A stretch of 64,000 nucleotides of DNA from Porticoccus sp964276025. Lineage in GTDB: Bacteria; Pseudomonadota; Gammaproteobacteria; Pseudomonadales; Porticoccaceae. Made by a program: the position numbers and the translations under genes. Shown here one piece after another: positions 42,354 to 51,635 of this stretch (position 1 is the first letter of the stretch; each line of letters starts with the position of its first letter). The notes beneath the pieces were generated by a model. It saw only the letters and a list, made by a program, of their open reading frames with translations. It was not told the origin of the DNA and did no database searches. The stretch is from contig CAXYDD010000002.1 in NCBI GenBank assembly GCA_964276025.1, forward strand, positions 682,001-746,000, given 5' to 3'.

Positions 42354-43679
42354 TCACAAAATGAATCTAGATAGATCATCGTCTTGTGATATATGATTTA
42401 ATTGTTTGTTTACATATTCTAAATTGATATCAATACTTTTTCCCTCTTCTGCAAGATCGGATGCACTAAAAGAAATATCCTCAAGCAATTTTTCCATAAT
42501 GGTATGCAGTCTACGTGCACCAATATTTTCTGTGCGTTCATTAATCTCATAAGCTATCTCAGCAATACGTTTGACGCCATCGGCATGAAAAACCACATTC
42601 AGTCCCTCTGTTGCAAGTAATTCATGATATTGTTCTGTGAGAGAGGCTCGGGGCTCCGTAAGAATTTTTTCAAAGTCTTTGCTCGTAAGTGAACTGAGCT
42701 CAACCCTTATAGGTAGCCTACCTTGCATTTCTGGAATTAAATCAGATGGCTTTGATAAATGAAATGCACCAGAAGCTATGAATAAAATATGATCTGTTTT
42801 TATCATTCCATATTTGGTTGTAACAGTGCAACCTTCAATCAAAGGCAAAAGGTCACGCTGAACCCCCTCTCTTGAGATATCAGCACCTGAATTTCCCCCA
42901 CTTTTTGCAACTTTATCAATTTCGTCAATAAAAACAATCCCATTTTCCTCGGCGGACTCTAACGCTCGCACCTTCAGTTCTTCTTCATTTATAAGCTTAG
43001 AAGCTTCTTCTTCCGTCAGCCTTACCATAGCTTGAGCTACAGTCATTCTGAGTTTATTTTTTTTATTTTTTTCCATAGATGAAAATATATTTTGTAGCTG
43101 GCTTGTCATTTCTTCCATACCGGGAGGAGACATGATTTCAATACCAGGAGAAATATTACTCACATCAACCTCAATTTCTTTATCATCTAAGAGATTTTCA
43201 CGGAGTTTTTTTCGCATAAGCTGCCGGCTTGTTGATTCCTGTTGGTCAGTTGGATTATTTTTTAGGGGCGGTAATAGCGCGTCTAAAATCCTCTCTTCTG
43301 CATTATCGGCAGCTCTATGCTGAGCTTTTTGAATTTCTTGGTTACGTAATTTTTTTATTGAAACCTCTACTAAATCACGAATGATAGATTCTACATCTTT
43401 TCCAACGTAACCAACTTCAGTGAACTTTGTTGCTTCAACTTTAACAAAAGGAGCATTAGCTAATTTAGCTAATCTACGAGCTATTTCAGTTTTACCTACA
43501 CCAGTTGGACCTATCATGAGTATATTTTTTGGTGTAACTTCAGATCTTAAATCCCGGTCAAGATTCATGCGTCGCCAGCGATTTCTTAGAGCAATTGCAA
43601 CAGATCGCTTAGCTGTTTGTTGACCTATTATATGGGTATCTAATTCGTGAACAATTTCACGAGGGGTCATATTGGACAT
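42354..43679 (-). CDS. hslU: HslUV protease ATPase subunit HslU (ClpY)
   Basis: An AAA+ unfoldase that feeds substrates to HslV. The start MTPREIVHELDTHIIGQQTAKRSVAIALRNRWRR is diagnostic. Walker A is IGPTGVGKTE (residues 56-65). The GYVGKDVE pore motif is present, with Walker B GIVFIDEIDK and the sensor/arm region IGARRLHTIMEKLLEDISF. The C-terminus FIL is the peptide that inserts into HslV. Length 441 aa. 37 bases separate it from hslV. Confidence 0.97.
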   Translation of the reverse strand: MSNMTPREIVHELDTHIIGQQTAKRSVAIALRNRWRRMNLDRDLRSEVTPKNILMIGPTGVGKTEIARRLAKLANAPFVKVEATKFTEVGYVGKDVESIIRDLVEVSIKKLRNQEIQKAQHRAADNAEERILDALLPPLKNNPTDQQESTSRQLMRKKLRENLLDDKEIEVDVSNISPGIEIMSPPGMEEMTSQLQNIFSSMEKNKKNKLRMTVAQAMVRLTEEEASKLINEEELKVRALESAEENGIVFIDEIDKVAKSGGNSGADISREGVQRDLLPLIEGCTVTTKYGMIKTDHILFIASGAFHLSKPSDLIPEMQGRLPIRVELSSLTSKDFEKILTEPRASLTEQYHELLATEGLNVVFHADGVKRIAEIAYEINERTENIGARRLHTIMEKLLEDISFSASDLAEEGKSIDINLEYVNKQLNHISQDDDLSRFIL

Positions 43680-43716
43680 ATTGATAGAGCCTCATTAAGG
43701 AGTAATTTTTAAAAAG

Positions 43717-44265
43717 TTATTTATTGTCGCAATCCAATACTTCTATTGTGCGGTTATGGTTTGTATAGATACAAATATCACCAGCTATCTCAAGGCTTTT
43801 TTCTACAATAGATTTCGCGTCAAGATTTGTATTGTCGATTAGCCCTCTTGCGCCTGCTTGGGCGAATGGACCACCAGAGCCAATAGCTATTAGGTCATCC
43901 TCAGGTTGTATTACGTCACCGTTACCTGTAATTATTAGAGATGCATCTTTATTCGCAACAGCAAGTAAGGCCTCTAATTTTCTTAAGATGCGATCGGATC
44001 TCCAGTCTTTTGCAAGCTCTACAGCAGCTCGAGTTAAGTTACCCTCATGTTGCTCGAGCTTAATTTCAAATCGCTCAAAAAGTGTGAAAGCATCAGCGGT
44101 TCCACCGGCAAAACCAGCAATAACTTCGTCATTGTAAAGTCGCCTAACTTTTCTCGCATTACCTTTCATGACTGTATTTCCAAAGGTCACTTGACCATCC
44201 CCGCCTATAACTACTTTGCCATTTCGTCTCACCGAAAGGATGGTAGTACCGCGATATTGTTCCAA
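43717..44265 (-). CDS. hslV: HslUV protease peptidase subunit HslV (ClpQ)
   Basis: A proteasome-like threonine protease. The sequence MEQYRGTTILSVRRNGKVVIGGDGQVTFGNTVMKGNARKVRRLY places the catalytic Thr at residue 7, after a short propeptide (MEQYRG) that must be removed. The E. coli form has no such propeptide, but other proteobacteria do. Other blocks: AGFAGGTADAFTLFERFE and DASLIITGNGDVI. Length 182 aa. First gene of hslV-hslU-DUF971. Confidence 0.97.
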   Translation of the reverse strand: MEQYRGTTILSVRRNGKVVIGGDGQVTFGNTVMKGNARKVRRLYNDEVIAGFAGGTADAFTLFERFEIKLEQHEGNLTRAAVELAKDWRSDRILRKLEALLAVANKDASLIITGNGDVIQPEDDLIAIGSGGPFAQAGARGLIDNTNLDAKSIVEKSLEIAGDICIYTNHNRTIEVLDCDNK

Positions 44266-44504
44266 GGGCTTCTCCTTTTAAAAATCATATTTCTTCAACT
44301 GTCACTTGTTAATGGGGGCTGAATTACTTAAATTCAATACTAAAGAGAACATATACACTAAATATTACACCTCAAACATAATGACATAAAAAGTAAATAT
44401 ACAATTATTTTACTGGAAACTATTAATGTATTTGGTACTGTACACAATATGACTATTAATAATCGAACAGTAGATATGAATTTCTACCTGATTAAGAAGC
44501 CTTG

Positions 44505-44975
44505 ATGAGAAAGATAAAAGTAGCTTTTCTTTTGTTATCGAGTGTATTTCTGGTTTCATGTGCATTAGTTAGCAATGTATACCAAAAACCAGATATTGAA
44601 TTGACTCGTCTCCAGTCCATAGATCGTAACGGCCTGGACCAAGTAATCATAGTTTATTTCAAAATTGAAAATCCGACGAATGAAGACCTGCATATATCTC
44701 GGTTTTCATATCGTTTAGCTCTAGAGAATATTGAGCAAATAAGCGGAGTGATTCATGGCTTAAAGCCGATTCCTGCTTTTGGAAAAACACAGGTTCAATT
44801 TAAGGTTACCATGAATATTTTTTCAGCTTTTAGGGTTTTAGAATCAGCAATTAAAAATAAAGATGGCGTTATTAGATATGACCTTGTAACTAAAGTAAGT
44901 TCTGTATGGTGGAAGCTTCCGGTTGTTTCGGAGAAATCTGGACAAGTTAATTTAGCTGATAAATATAACCTATAG
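44505..44975 (+). CDS. LEA/WHy-domain lipoprotein
   Basis: A 156 aa lipoprotein with a signal peptide ending in LVSC (Cys20 by the ATG start). The mature part, about residues 28-150, has the LEA14/WHy pattern: PDIELTRLQSID..QVIIVYFKIENPTNEDLHISRFSYRLALENIEQISGV followed by PIPAFGKTQVQFKVTMN. Such beta-sandwich domains are found in desiccation- and stress-related proteins, and in bacterial lipoproteins of unknown role. A TTG one codon upstream could also start it. Divergent from hslV across 236 bases. Confidence 0.78.
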   Translation: MRKIKVAFLLLSSVFLVSCALVSNVYQKPDIELTRLQSIDRNGLDQVIIVYFKIENPTNEDLHISRFSYRLALENIEQISGVIHGLKPIPAFGKTQVQFKVTMNIFSAFRVLESAIKNKDGVIRYDLVTKVSSVWWKLPVVSEKSGQVNLADKYNL

Positions 44976-45009
44976 CGTTTTATTAGTTAATAAAAAGGTA
45001 TTGTTTATA

Positions 45010-45029
45010 ATTTTTGTTACAACAAAAAT
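45010..45029 (+). repeat. Perfect nine-base inverted repeat upstream of the VanY-like gene
   Basis: ATTTTTGTT and AACAAAAAT surround AC, 20 bases upstream of the peptidase start. It could be an operator or the end signal of the preceding lipoprotein gene, but the arms are nearly all A/T, so chance is possible. Confidence 0.45.
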
Positions 45030-45048
45030 ATTATAGCTAGGTTTATAA

Positions 45049-45720
45049 ATGCAAATAACAAAAAATATTTTGAGTGGAAAAACGCAGTTGCATTTAGCTA
45101 GCCTTGGTAATGGATGCTTAATACATACAGAAGTTATAAAACCCTTCTCTTTGTTGAAAACTGCTGCTGAAAAACAGGGTTTCGATCTCAGGATAGTTAG
45201 TGGTTTTCGCTCTTATGAACGCCAACTGCTAATTTGGAATGAAAAAGCTTCAGGTAAAAGAGAAGTACTAAATTCTCTTGGTAAGCCTTTGGATTTGAAT
45301 GGCTTGTCAAAAGCACAAAAAGTGTTTGCAATTTTACGTTGGTCTGCACTGCCAGGTTGCTCTAGACATCATTGGGGTACTGATATTGATATATGGGACG
45401 CAGCTGCTGTTTCTGAGGAATATCAACCTCAACTTATTACTGCAGAGTATGATGTAGGCGGACCTTTTTATGAGTTATCAAGGTGGTTGAGAAGTGATTC
45501 AGTAAATTTCAATTTTAATACTCCATATTCTATAGACAATGGCGGTGTTGCTATAGAGCCCTGGCATTTAAGTTATACTCCTGTAGCGGAAAAATTTGAA
45601 AATGCATTAAGTATCTCTTATGTCGATAAGATAATTGACTCAGATAAATTATTGTTAAGTGATGTCGTGGCTAGTAATCTTGAAGAAATATTTCTTAGAT
45701 TTATTCTAAATAAAAAATAA
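45049..45720 (+). CDS. M15B-family peptidase (VanY-like D-alanyl-D-alanine carboxypeptidase)
   Basis: A zinc metallopeptidase of the LAS group that trims D-Ala from peptidoglycan stem peptides or precursors. Motifs: IVSGFRSYERQL, SRHHWGTDIDIWD (zinc ligands His107 and Asp114) and EPWHLSY (catalytic Glu170, third ligand His173). Length 223 aa. There is no signal peptide or TM segment, so it may be cytoplasmic and act on soluble muropeptides, as in LdcB-like relatives; export by another route cannot be excluded. It starts a group with cysE and the Smr gene. Confidence 0.85.
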   Translation: MQITKNILSGKTQLHLASLGNGCLIHTEVIKPFSLLKTAAEKQGFDLRIVSGFRSYERQLLIWNEKASGKREVLNSLGKPLDLNGLSKAQKVFAILRWSALPGCSRHHWGTDIDIWDAAAVSEEYQPQLITAEYDVGGPFYELSRWLRSDSVNFNFNTPYSIDNGGVAIEPWHLSYTPVAEKFENALSISYVDKIIDSDKLLLSDVVASNLEEIFLRFILNKK

Positions 45721-45730
45721 AAAATTAAAT

Positions 45731-46549
45731 ATGAAAAAAAATAAAAAAACGTCAAAATTAACTACTCAGGATTCGCTATGGGCTACTATTATTTCAGAGT
45801 GCAAGACATGCATTAAAGAAGAAAAATTATTACACCAGTTTTTGCAAAATGCAGTACTAAATCAAAAGACTTTAGAGAATGCACTTGCTTGGATTTTAGC
45901 AGAACAACTGAAAAGTAATATTGTTTCTGTGGATGCTTTAAGGTTGATAATAAGTGAGACGCTCTCTGCAGATGATATTATAAAAAAGCGTATTAGAATG
46001 GATCTTGTTGCATATATCGAAAGAGATCCCGCCTGTAAGGAATACCACCTGCCTTTGCTTTATTTTAAGGGTTTTCATGCACTTCAAATGTATCGTGTGA
46101 CTCATTTTCTATGGAAAAAAAATAGAAAAAATTTAGCGTTATATTTACAAAATAGAGCCTCAGAAATTTTTTCTGTAGACATTCATCCTGCTGCAAAAAT
46201 TGGCGGTGGAATCATGATAGATCATGCCACTGGTTTGGTTATAGGTGAAACAACAGTTATAGATGACAATGTCTCTCTTTTGCATTCTGTTACTTTAGGT
46301 GGAACAGGGTTAGGAGATGGCGATAGACACCCAAAAATCCGAACTGGTGTGATGATCGCTGCAGGTGTAAAAATCCTTGGTAATATAGAAATAGGAGTTG
46401 GGGCAAAAGTAGGTGCAGGAAGCCTTGTCCTTGATTCAGTTCCACCACATACAACTGTTGCTGGGGTTCCATCTAAAATAGTTGGTTGTCCAGAGGAAGA
46501 TGAGCCTTCAAGAGAGATGAATCAAGTTATTAACCAAGATAATCAATGA
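45731..46549 (+). CDS. cysE: Serine O-acetyltransferase
   Basis: Makes O-acetylserine from serine and acetyl-CoA, the first step of cysteine synthesis. The N-terminal helical SATase domain includes LLYFKGFHALQMYRVTHFLW. The left-handed beta-helix hexapeptide domain includes IHPAAKIGGGIMIDHATGLVIGETTVIDDNVSLLHSVTLGGTG, DRHPKIRTGVMIAAGVKILGNIEIG and the catalytic His of DRHPKIR. Length 272 aa. It starts ten bases after the peptidase gene. The tail beyond VPSKIVG is where CysK and feedback cysteine bind in relatives. Confidence 0.94.
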   Translation: MKKNKKTSKLTTQDSLWATIISECKTCIKEEKLLHQFLQNAVLNQKTLENALAWILAEQLKSNIVSVDALRLIISETLSADDIIKKRIRMDLVAYIERDPACKEYHLPLLYFKGFHALQMYRVTHFLWKKNRKNLALYLQNRASEIFSVDIHPAAKIGGGIMIDHATGLVIGETTVIDDNVSLLHSVTLGGTGLGDGDRHPKIRTGVMIAAGVKILGNIEIGVGAKVGAGSLVLDSVPPHTTVAGVPSKIVGCPEEDEPSREMNQVINQDNQ

Positions 46550-46566
46550 ATTAATGAGATTTTTTC

Positions 46567-47109
46567 ATGCACGAAGATGATTTTGAGTCTTTTCAGAAGC
46601 AAATGTCCGATGTGAAGCGCTTGGATGCTAATAGGGTAAATTTGTCAAAAAATAAGGCTAAGATCTTCGATGTAGCATCTCGAAAAGATGCCGCACAAAA
46701 AAAGACTATAAGATTGTCTGAAACTGTTTTACCTAAAGATGAATTCGATCAAGTAGATCCTAGAGAGGTATTAAGCTTTAAAAAAAAGGATCTTGATGGA
46801 AGGATTTTTAAAAAATTACGTCAGGGAAAACTTTCTTTCCAGTCGAAAATTGATCTTCATAGTATGAATGTTGTTCAAGCTAAAATTGAGCTACTTAATT
46901 TTATAGAAGAATGCGAACACGAAGATTTTGGTATCGCGCTTGTCGTGCATGGCCGAGGAGAGGGGAGGGAGAAACCCGCTCTACTAAAAAGTTGGACGAA
47001 TACCTGGTTGAAAGAAATTGATACAGTAAGAGCCTTTCATAGCGCCAAGGCTCAACATGGAGGAACAGGTGCAACATATATACTACTAAATAATTACAGA
47101 AAATATTAA
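46567..47109 (+). CDS. Smr-domain protein (SmrA/SmrB-like)
   Basis: A 180 aa protein with a C-terminal Smr domain: KIDLHSMNVVQAKIELLNFIEEC, ALVVHGRGEGREKPALLKSWTNTWL and VRAFHSAKAQHGGTGATYILL. Smr domains are RNA/DNA nucleases. In E. coli SmrB cuts mRNA at collided ribosomes. Here DLHS replaces the common DLHG, and HGRG the usual HGxG. The N-terminal ~70 residues form a variable charged segment. I cannot decide between SmrA and SmrB by eye. Confidence 0.83.
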   Translation: MHEDDFESFQKQMSDVKRLDANRVNLSKNKAKIFDVASRKDAAQKKTIRLSETVLPKDEFDQVDPREVLSFKKKDLDGRIFKKLRQGKLSFQSKIDLHSMNVVQAKIELLNFIEECEHEDFGIALVVHGRGEGREKPALLKSWTNTWLKEIDTVRAFHSAKAQHGGTGATYILLNNYRKY

Positions 47110-47134
47110 TTTAATATTTGTTAAAATCGTACTT

Positions 47135-47695
47135 TTATTTTTCTCTCTTCAGCAATAATGAGTCAACTTTATTAGTATTTAAAACTTTTTGAGCCTCAGC
47201 TATTTCCACTAAGTTATAAAATGGCCCTACCATTACCCGATTCCATACTTCATGCTTTTTTGTGGTGACTATCTCAACCGATGTATTTAAATCAAGTTGT
47301 TCCAGTTTTTTTCTCAGAGTATCTGCATCTAAACTAGTTTTAAAGGATCCTGTCTGAAGCATAAATATATTTGTTGGAGCTTTGCTATTTTTTTTACCAA
47401 TATCGAGTTTTGAATTAGAACTATCTGGGACAATTACCTCCGCTTCTTTTAATAGTGTATAAAACTCAAATTCAGGTATTTTTTCATTATCAGCAACTGG
47501 TGCTATAACTTCATTAGAGTTTTTTACTTCATTTTGATTTACAAGCTCTGATAGCTCTAATAAAGGTGAAATTAATATACCAAAAAAAATTCCTACTATT
47601 AAAAAACCAAGGCGATCTATCTTCGTTGGATTTTTTTTTTGGATTGTTTTCGGCGCCCTAACTTTGGTAGGTTTTTTAGCGTAATCTCTAGTCAT
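47135..47695 (-). CDS. SPOR-domain membrane protein (FtsN-like)
   Basis: A 186 aa bitopic protein: a basic cytoplasmic N-terminus (residues 1-28), one TM helix (~29-47, LGFLIVGIFFGILISPLLEL), a linker, and a C-terminal SPOR domain (~110-185: FMLQTGSFKTSLDADTLRKKLEQL...VMVGPFYNLVEIAEAQKVLN). SPOR domains bind denuded septal glycan. FtsN is encoded at this position relative to priA and hslVU in several gammaproteobacteria. The protein is shorter than E. coli FtsN, and its linker is brief. argS, which often lies between priA and this gene, is absent. Confidence 0.8.
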   Translation of the reverse strand: MTRDYAKKPTKVRAPKTIQKKNPTKIDRLGFLIVGIFFGILISPLLELSELVNQNEVKNSNEVIAPVADNEKIPEFEFYTLLKEAEVIVPDSSNSKLDIGKKNSKAPTNIFMLQTGSFKTSLDADTLRKKLEQLDLNTSVEIVTTKKHEVWNRVMVGPFYNLVEIAEAQKVLNTNKVDSLLLKREK

Positions 47696-47783
47696 GTTTT
47701 AAGGGCTCCAGAATTATATATATTGTATTGTTAAGACAAGATTTAGGCTACCCTTGATTAATTTTTATAAATTAAATTTTTTG

Positions 47784-50027
47784 CTAATTGATATCTTGTG
47801 GATCAATATCAATAGACCACCTAATGCGCTTAGCCAGAGGTGAAATTTCAGCTCTTTGGCAGAGCTTTTCCATAAGTTTTTGGATTTTTTTTCGATCTTT
47901 ACAATATATGCTAAATATATATCTAAAACGTTCATTTCTTCTTTCCATAGGTGCAGGTAAAGGACCTAAGTAGGTGATAGTTTTATTTGAGGGAAGTATA
48001 TTTTCAGCCTGTTTCCTACAATATTTGAGAAAATTTATAGCAGCTTCATTGTTTACTGACTCTGCTCTTACAAGAGCCATATGACTGTATGGGGGTAGGC
48101 TTGAAAGTTTCCGCTCCTTAGATATTTCATTAATAAAATTTTGATAGTCCTTAAAGATCAGCGAAGAAATAAATGGATGATCACAATAATTACTTTGTAA
48201 TATTACAGACCCAGGTTTCTCTCCTCTACCAGATCGACCAGCAACCTGTGTTATGAGCTGCCCCATTCTTTCTGGGGCCCTGAAATCAGGACTAAAGAGC
48301 CCACCATCAGCATCTAAGATTGCCACTAATGTTACGTCAGGAAAATGATGCCCTTTAGCCAACATTTGAGTACCTATCAGTATGCAGGAATCTCCAGAGT
48401 GGACAACAGACAATACATCCTCCATAGCTGTCTTATTTCGAGTTGTATCCCTATCAACCCGCAAAATCGGTGTTTTTGGAAATAATACATTAAGAGTATC
48501 TTCAATACGCTCTGTACCTTGACCAATAAACTCAAGATGAGAGCTATTACAAGAGGGGCATGTTGACGGAACTTGGATTGTGTATTCGCAATGATGACAT
48601 AATAAACGGCTTGGTTTTCTGTGAACTGTGAGTCTTGCTTCACAGTTTGGACAATTAGAAATCCAACCACAATCATAGCAGGAAAGTGTTGGAGAAAACC
48701 CTCGTCGATTTAGAAAAATCAGTACCTGGTTGCCCTCAAACAATACTTTTTTGATAGATTCAATAAGTTCTTGGGAGAAGCCATTAATAAGTTGAGATTT
48801 CCTTATGTTTATTGGCAACCAATTTGGGCGAGAAGATTTCTCAGGTCGACAAGACAGTATTAATTTGGTGTAGCGATTTTCTATGCAATTATTTAAAGAC
48901 TCCATTGACGGGGTTGCGGAACCTAAAACAATAGGTATCGACTCTTTCTGTGCACGAATAACGCCTAAATCTCTAGCCGAATATCGATACCCTTCTTGTT
49001 GTTTATAAGAGCTATCATGCTCCTCATCAATAATTATTAGTCCTGGGGATTTTAAAGGAGTGAATACTGCTGACCTAGTGCCAATAATAATAGAGGCTTT
49101 TCCCACACGGGCCATATTCCATGCAAAAGCCCTCTCTTTATCTGTTAGTTTTGAATGAAGAACTACTATTGGCGTATTAAAGCGATTTTCAAAACGTCTT
49201 AACGTTTGAGGAGTTAAGCTAATTTCAGGAATGAGAACCAATGCTTGTTTCCCGGAACAGACTATCTTTTCGATAGCTTGCAGGTAGACTTCAGTTTTCC
49301 CGCTTCCTGTCTCTCCAAACAATAAATATGCGTTAAAACCGCTTATATTGATACTTTTTAGAGCTTTTTGCTGCTCAGGATAAAGATTTTGTGGTTTTTC
49401 TGCTAAAGGATTTTTATTCTTAAAATTATAGGAATTTTCTGGCAATGACCCCAAGAATATAAGTTTTTTTTCAGCTAATTTTTTTAAAGTTGAGGACGAA
49501 ATTTTTTTTTGCTTTGCCTTCTCTTTAGTTATAGCTTTTTTTTCCTTCAGCCAAGAGATAAATTCTTTTTTTCTCGGTGATCTCGATAAATCTGTAAGAG
49601 AAAGCTCCACCCCTTTTTTTGTCAACATCCAATATTGTGTTTCCAAAGAAGGTAATCCTTTTCCTTTTCTAAGAAGGCCTGGGATAGATTGAAACAGAGA
49701 GTCACCAATTGGATTATGATAATATCTAGCAGCCCAGATATACAAATCAAAGAGGTGTTTAGGGATCAGGGGCTTAGTGTCGATAATCGATTTTATTGGC
49801 TTAAGGCGAGATATCGCAATAGAGCTTTTTTTGCTATTTCCTACGATAATTCCAACAAGCTCTCTTTTTCCAAATGGAACAAAAACTCTTATACCAGGCT
49901 GAAGAATTTTACTGCAGGAGCTGTTCTGAAGTTGCTCGGGTGATAAATAGTCAAAAAGTCGTCTTAATGGTGACGGTACTGCAACATGGTAGATAGTTTG
50001 GTCGTTAGTATTGTTCATCATTTTCAT
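47784..50027 (-). CDS. priA: Primosomal protein N' (replication restart helicase PriA)
   Basis: PriA reloads the replisome at stalled forks. The 747 aa protein has a 3' DNA-binding domain at the start (AVPSPLRRLFDYLS), Walker A LLFGETGSGKTEVYLQAI (residues 236-252), Walker B IIIDEEHDSSYKQQEG, and the Cys-rich zinc insertion between the helicase lobes (CYDCGWISNCPNCEARLTVH, LCHHC, CPSCNS). Helicase motifs V and VI include GTQMLAKGHHFP and QVAGRSGRG. The start is the ATG at 50027 or one of the Mets one or two codons later. Divergent from rpmE. Confidence 0.96.
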   Translation of the reverse strand: MKMMNNTNDQTIYHVAVPSPLRRLFDYLSPEQLQNSSCSKILQPGIRVFVPFGKRELVGIIVGNSKKSSIAISRLKPIKSIIDTKPLIPKHLFDLYIWAARYYHNPIGDSLFQSIPGLLRKGKGLPSLETQYWMLTKKGVELSLTDLSRSPRKKEFISWLKEKKAITKEKAKQKKISSSTLKKLAEKKLIFLGSLPENSYNFKNKNPLAEKPQNLYPEQQKALKSINISGFNAYLLFGETGSGKTEVYLQAIEKIVCSGKQALVLIPEISLTPQTLRRFENRFNTPIVVLHSKLTDKERAFAWNMARVGKASIIIGTRSAVFTPLKSPGLIIIDEEHDSSYKQQEGYRYSARDLGVIRAQKESIPIVLGSATPSMESLNNCIENRYTKLILSCRPEKSSRPNWLPINIRKSQLINGFSQELIESIKKVLFEGNQVLIFLNRRGFSPTLSCYDCGWISNCPNCEARLTVHRKPSRLLCHHCEYTIQVPSTCPSCNSSHLEFIGQGTERIEDTLNVLFPKTPILRVDRDTTRNKTAMEDVLSVVHSGDSCILIGTQMLAKGHHFPDVTLVAILDADGGLFSPDFRAPERMGQLITQVAGRSGRGEKPGSVILQSNYCDHPFISSLIFKDYQNFINEISKERKLSSLPPYSHMALVRAESVNNEAAINFLKYCRKQAENILPSNKTITYLGPLPAPMERRNERFRYIFSIYCKDRKKIQKLMEKLCQRAEISPLAKRIRWSIDIDPQDIN

Positions 50028-50162
50028 TGTCGAGTATTTTCTTTAAATCCTTGAATGAGTGGATTTTTCTGGTACTATGCTCGCTTAGTTTTGAAGAGTC
50101 ATGCCACACCTAACAGTATGATGGTTAAGTGGTGGTATGCAAGACATTGAGGCAATGAAAAC

Positions 50163-50378
50163 ATGAAAATAGATATTCATCCAAAATATTACACCATTAC
50201 AGCTACATGTCGCTGTGGTAATGTGATAAAAGTTGGTTCAACAAAACCTGATTCAATTCATCTCGATGTATGTTCTCTTTGCCACCCTTTTTACACCGGT
50301 AAACAAAAAGTTGCAGATTCAGGCGGAAGAATAGATCGCTTTAGTAAGCGTTTTGCTGGCCGCTCTGTAAAGAAATAA
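50163..50378 (+). CDS. rpmE: 50S ribosomal protein L31 (zinc-binding form)
   Basis: A 71 aa protein with ATCRCGNVIKVGSTK and LDVCSLCHPFYTGKQKVADSGGRIDRFSKRF. Four cysteines (16, 18, 37, 40) give the C+ zinc-binding type, not the zinc-independent type B. Adjacent to and divergent from priA, the usual gammaproteobacterial order. Confidence 0.97.
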   Translation: MKIDIHPKYYTITATCRCGNVIKVGSTKPDSIHLDVCSLCHPFYTGKQKVADSGGRIDRFSKRFAGRSVKK

Positions 50379-50578
50379 TCATTCTTGTCCCTCGTAACCT
50401 GTATTTTATAAGTTACTCCTTAGTGCCCCTAAGTTTCACATATTTTTTTTAAATTAAATCAAGAGCTTGATCGATAATAAATATTAAAACCTCATACCTG
50501 TAATTATATGCAACCTATTTTATTAAATAGCGATATGCTGATACAGTAAGGTTACTTTAATGCGACGAGCTAACTTCT

Positions 50579-51628
50579 ATGACAAAAAACGATTATTATT
50601 CTCAGGAAAATCATGGTCCATATTCTCTTTTTGATCTCGGTGATTTTAATCTAGAAGAAGGAGGTATTATAAAAAACTGTCAACTTGCTTATTCTACTTT
50701 TGGCAGTTTAAATTCGAAAAAAGATAACGCTATTCTTGTCAGTACATGGTACTCAGGCACCAGTAAGATTATGGAGCAGGTTTATGTAGGAGTTGAGCGC
50801 GCTATAAACCCAAATAAATACTTTGTCATTATTGTTAACCAAATTGGTAATGGTTTATCTTCATCACCAGATAAAGTTAAAAATTTTGCTGTTGCATCAT
50901 TCCCAAAGGTTCGAATAGGAGATGATGTAAGAGCTCAACATACCCTTGTAACAAAATATTTTGGTTTGAGCTCTTTAGCTCTTGTTGTCGGGGGATCAAT
51001 GGGAGCGCAGCAAACCTGGGAATGGGCTGTAAAATATCCTGATATGGTTAAGAGGGCTGCCCCAATTGCTGGAACAGCTAAAAACACGACACACGATTTT
51101 TTGTTCACAAAAACACTAAATGAAGCAATTATGTCAGATCCTGCTTGGGATTGCGGTGCCTATAAGAATCCCAATGCAGTAATTGATGGATTAAGGCGCC
51201 ACGCTGATTTGTGGTCTGTTATGGGCTATAGCACCGAAATGTTTAAAAAAGAACTTTGGAGAGATTTAGGATTTTCATCTGCAGAAGAGTTTTGTGAGGG
51301 TTTTACACAGGCTTACTTTGCACCAATGGACCCTAATAATCTCCTAACTCTAGCATGGAAATGGCAAAGAGGTGATGTCAGTAGAAATACAGATGGAGAT
51401 CTCAAGCAAGCCTTAGGTAGAATAACTGCAAAAATGTTTGTTATGCCTATCAATACAGACATGTTTTTTCCTCCAAAAGACTGTGAGGATAACCAAAAAA
51501 TGGTAACAAATAGTGAGCTTAGAGTTATTGCTACTGATTGGGGCCACCTTGGTCTATTTGGCATGGATCCGCTGTACATTAAGCAAGTTGATCAACATCT
51601 GCATGATCTATTAGATACACCTGTTTAG
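50579..51628 (+). CDS. Alpha/beta hydrolase of the homoserine O-acetyltransferase (MetX) family
   Basis: A 349 aa alpha/beta-hydrolase with the MetX-type layout. The strand and oxyanion region is ILVSTWYSGTS, the nucleophile elbow is VVGGSMGAQQTWEWAVKYPD (Ser in GGSMG), the acid is in MPINTDMFFPP and the His is in DWGHLG. This is the same superfamily as homoserine or serine acetyltransferases. The spacing and lid region are not those of canonical MetX, so the true substrate is uncertain. It converges on the helicase gene at 51636 with seven bases between the stops. The RBS is not strong. Confidence 0.75.
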   Translation: MTKNDYYSQENHGPYSLFDLGDFNLEEGGIIKNCQLAYSTFGSLNSKKDNAILVSTWYSGTSKIMEQVYVGVERAINPNKYFVIIVNQIGNGLSSSPDKVKNFAVASFPKVRIGDDVRAQHTLVTKYFGLSSLALVVGGSMGAQQTWEWAVKYPDMVKRAAPIAGTAKNTTHDFLFTKTLNEAIMSDPAWDCGAYKNPNAVIDGLRRHADLWSVMGYSTEMFKKELWRDLGFSSAEEFCEGFTQAYFAPMDPNNLLTLAWKWQRGDVSRNTDGDLKQALGRITAKMFVMPINTDMFFPPKDCEDNQKMVTNSELRVIATDWGHLGLFGMDPLYIKQVDQHLHDLLDTPV

Positions 51629-51635
51629 CTAAGTG

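Noticed and set aside
48377..48676. 99-codon minus-strand frame inside priA
   Set aside because: Same strand, different frame within the conserved zinc region of PriA; a shadow.
50379..50578. Riboswitch before the MetX-like gene
   Set aside because: No SAM-type or other aptamer core could be recognised; only a weak GTAAC/GTTAC repeat.
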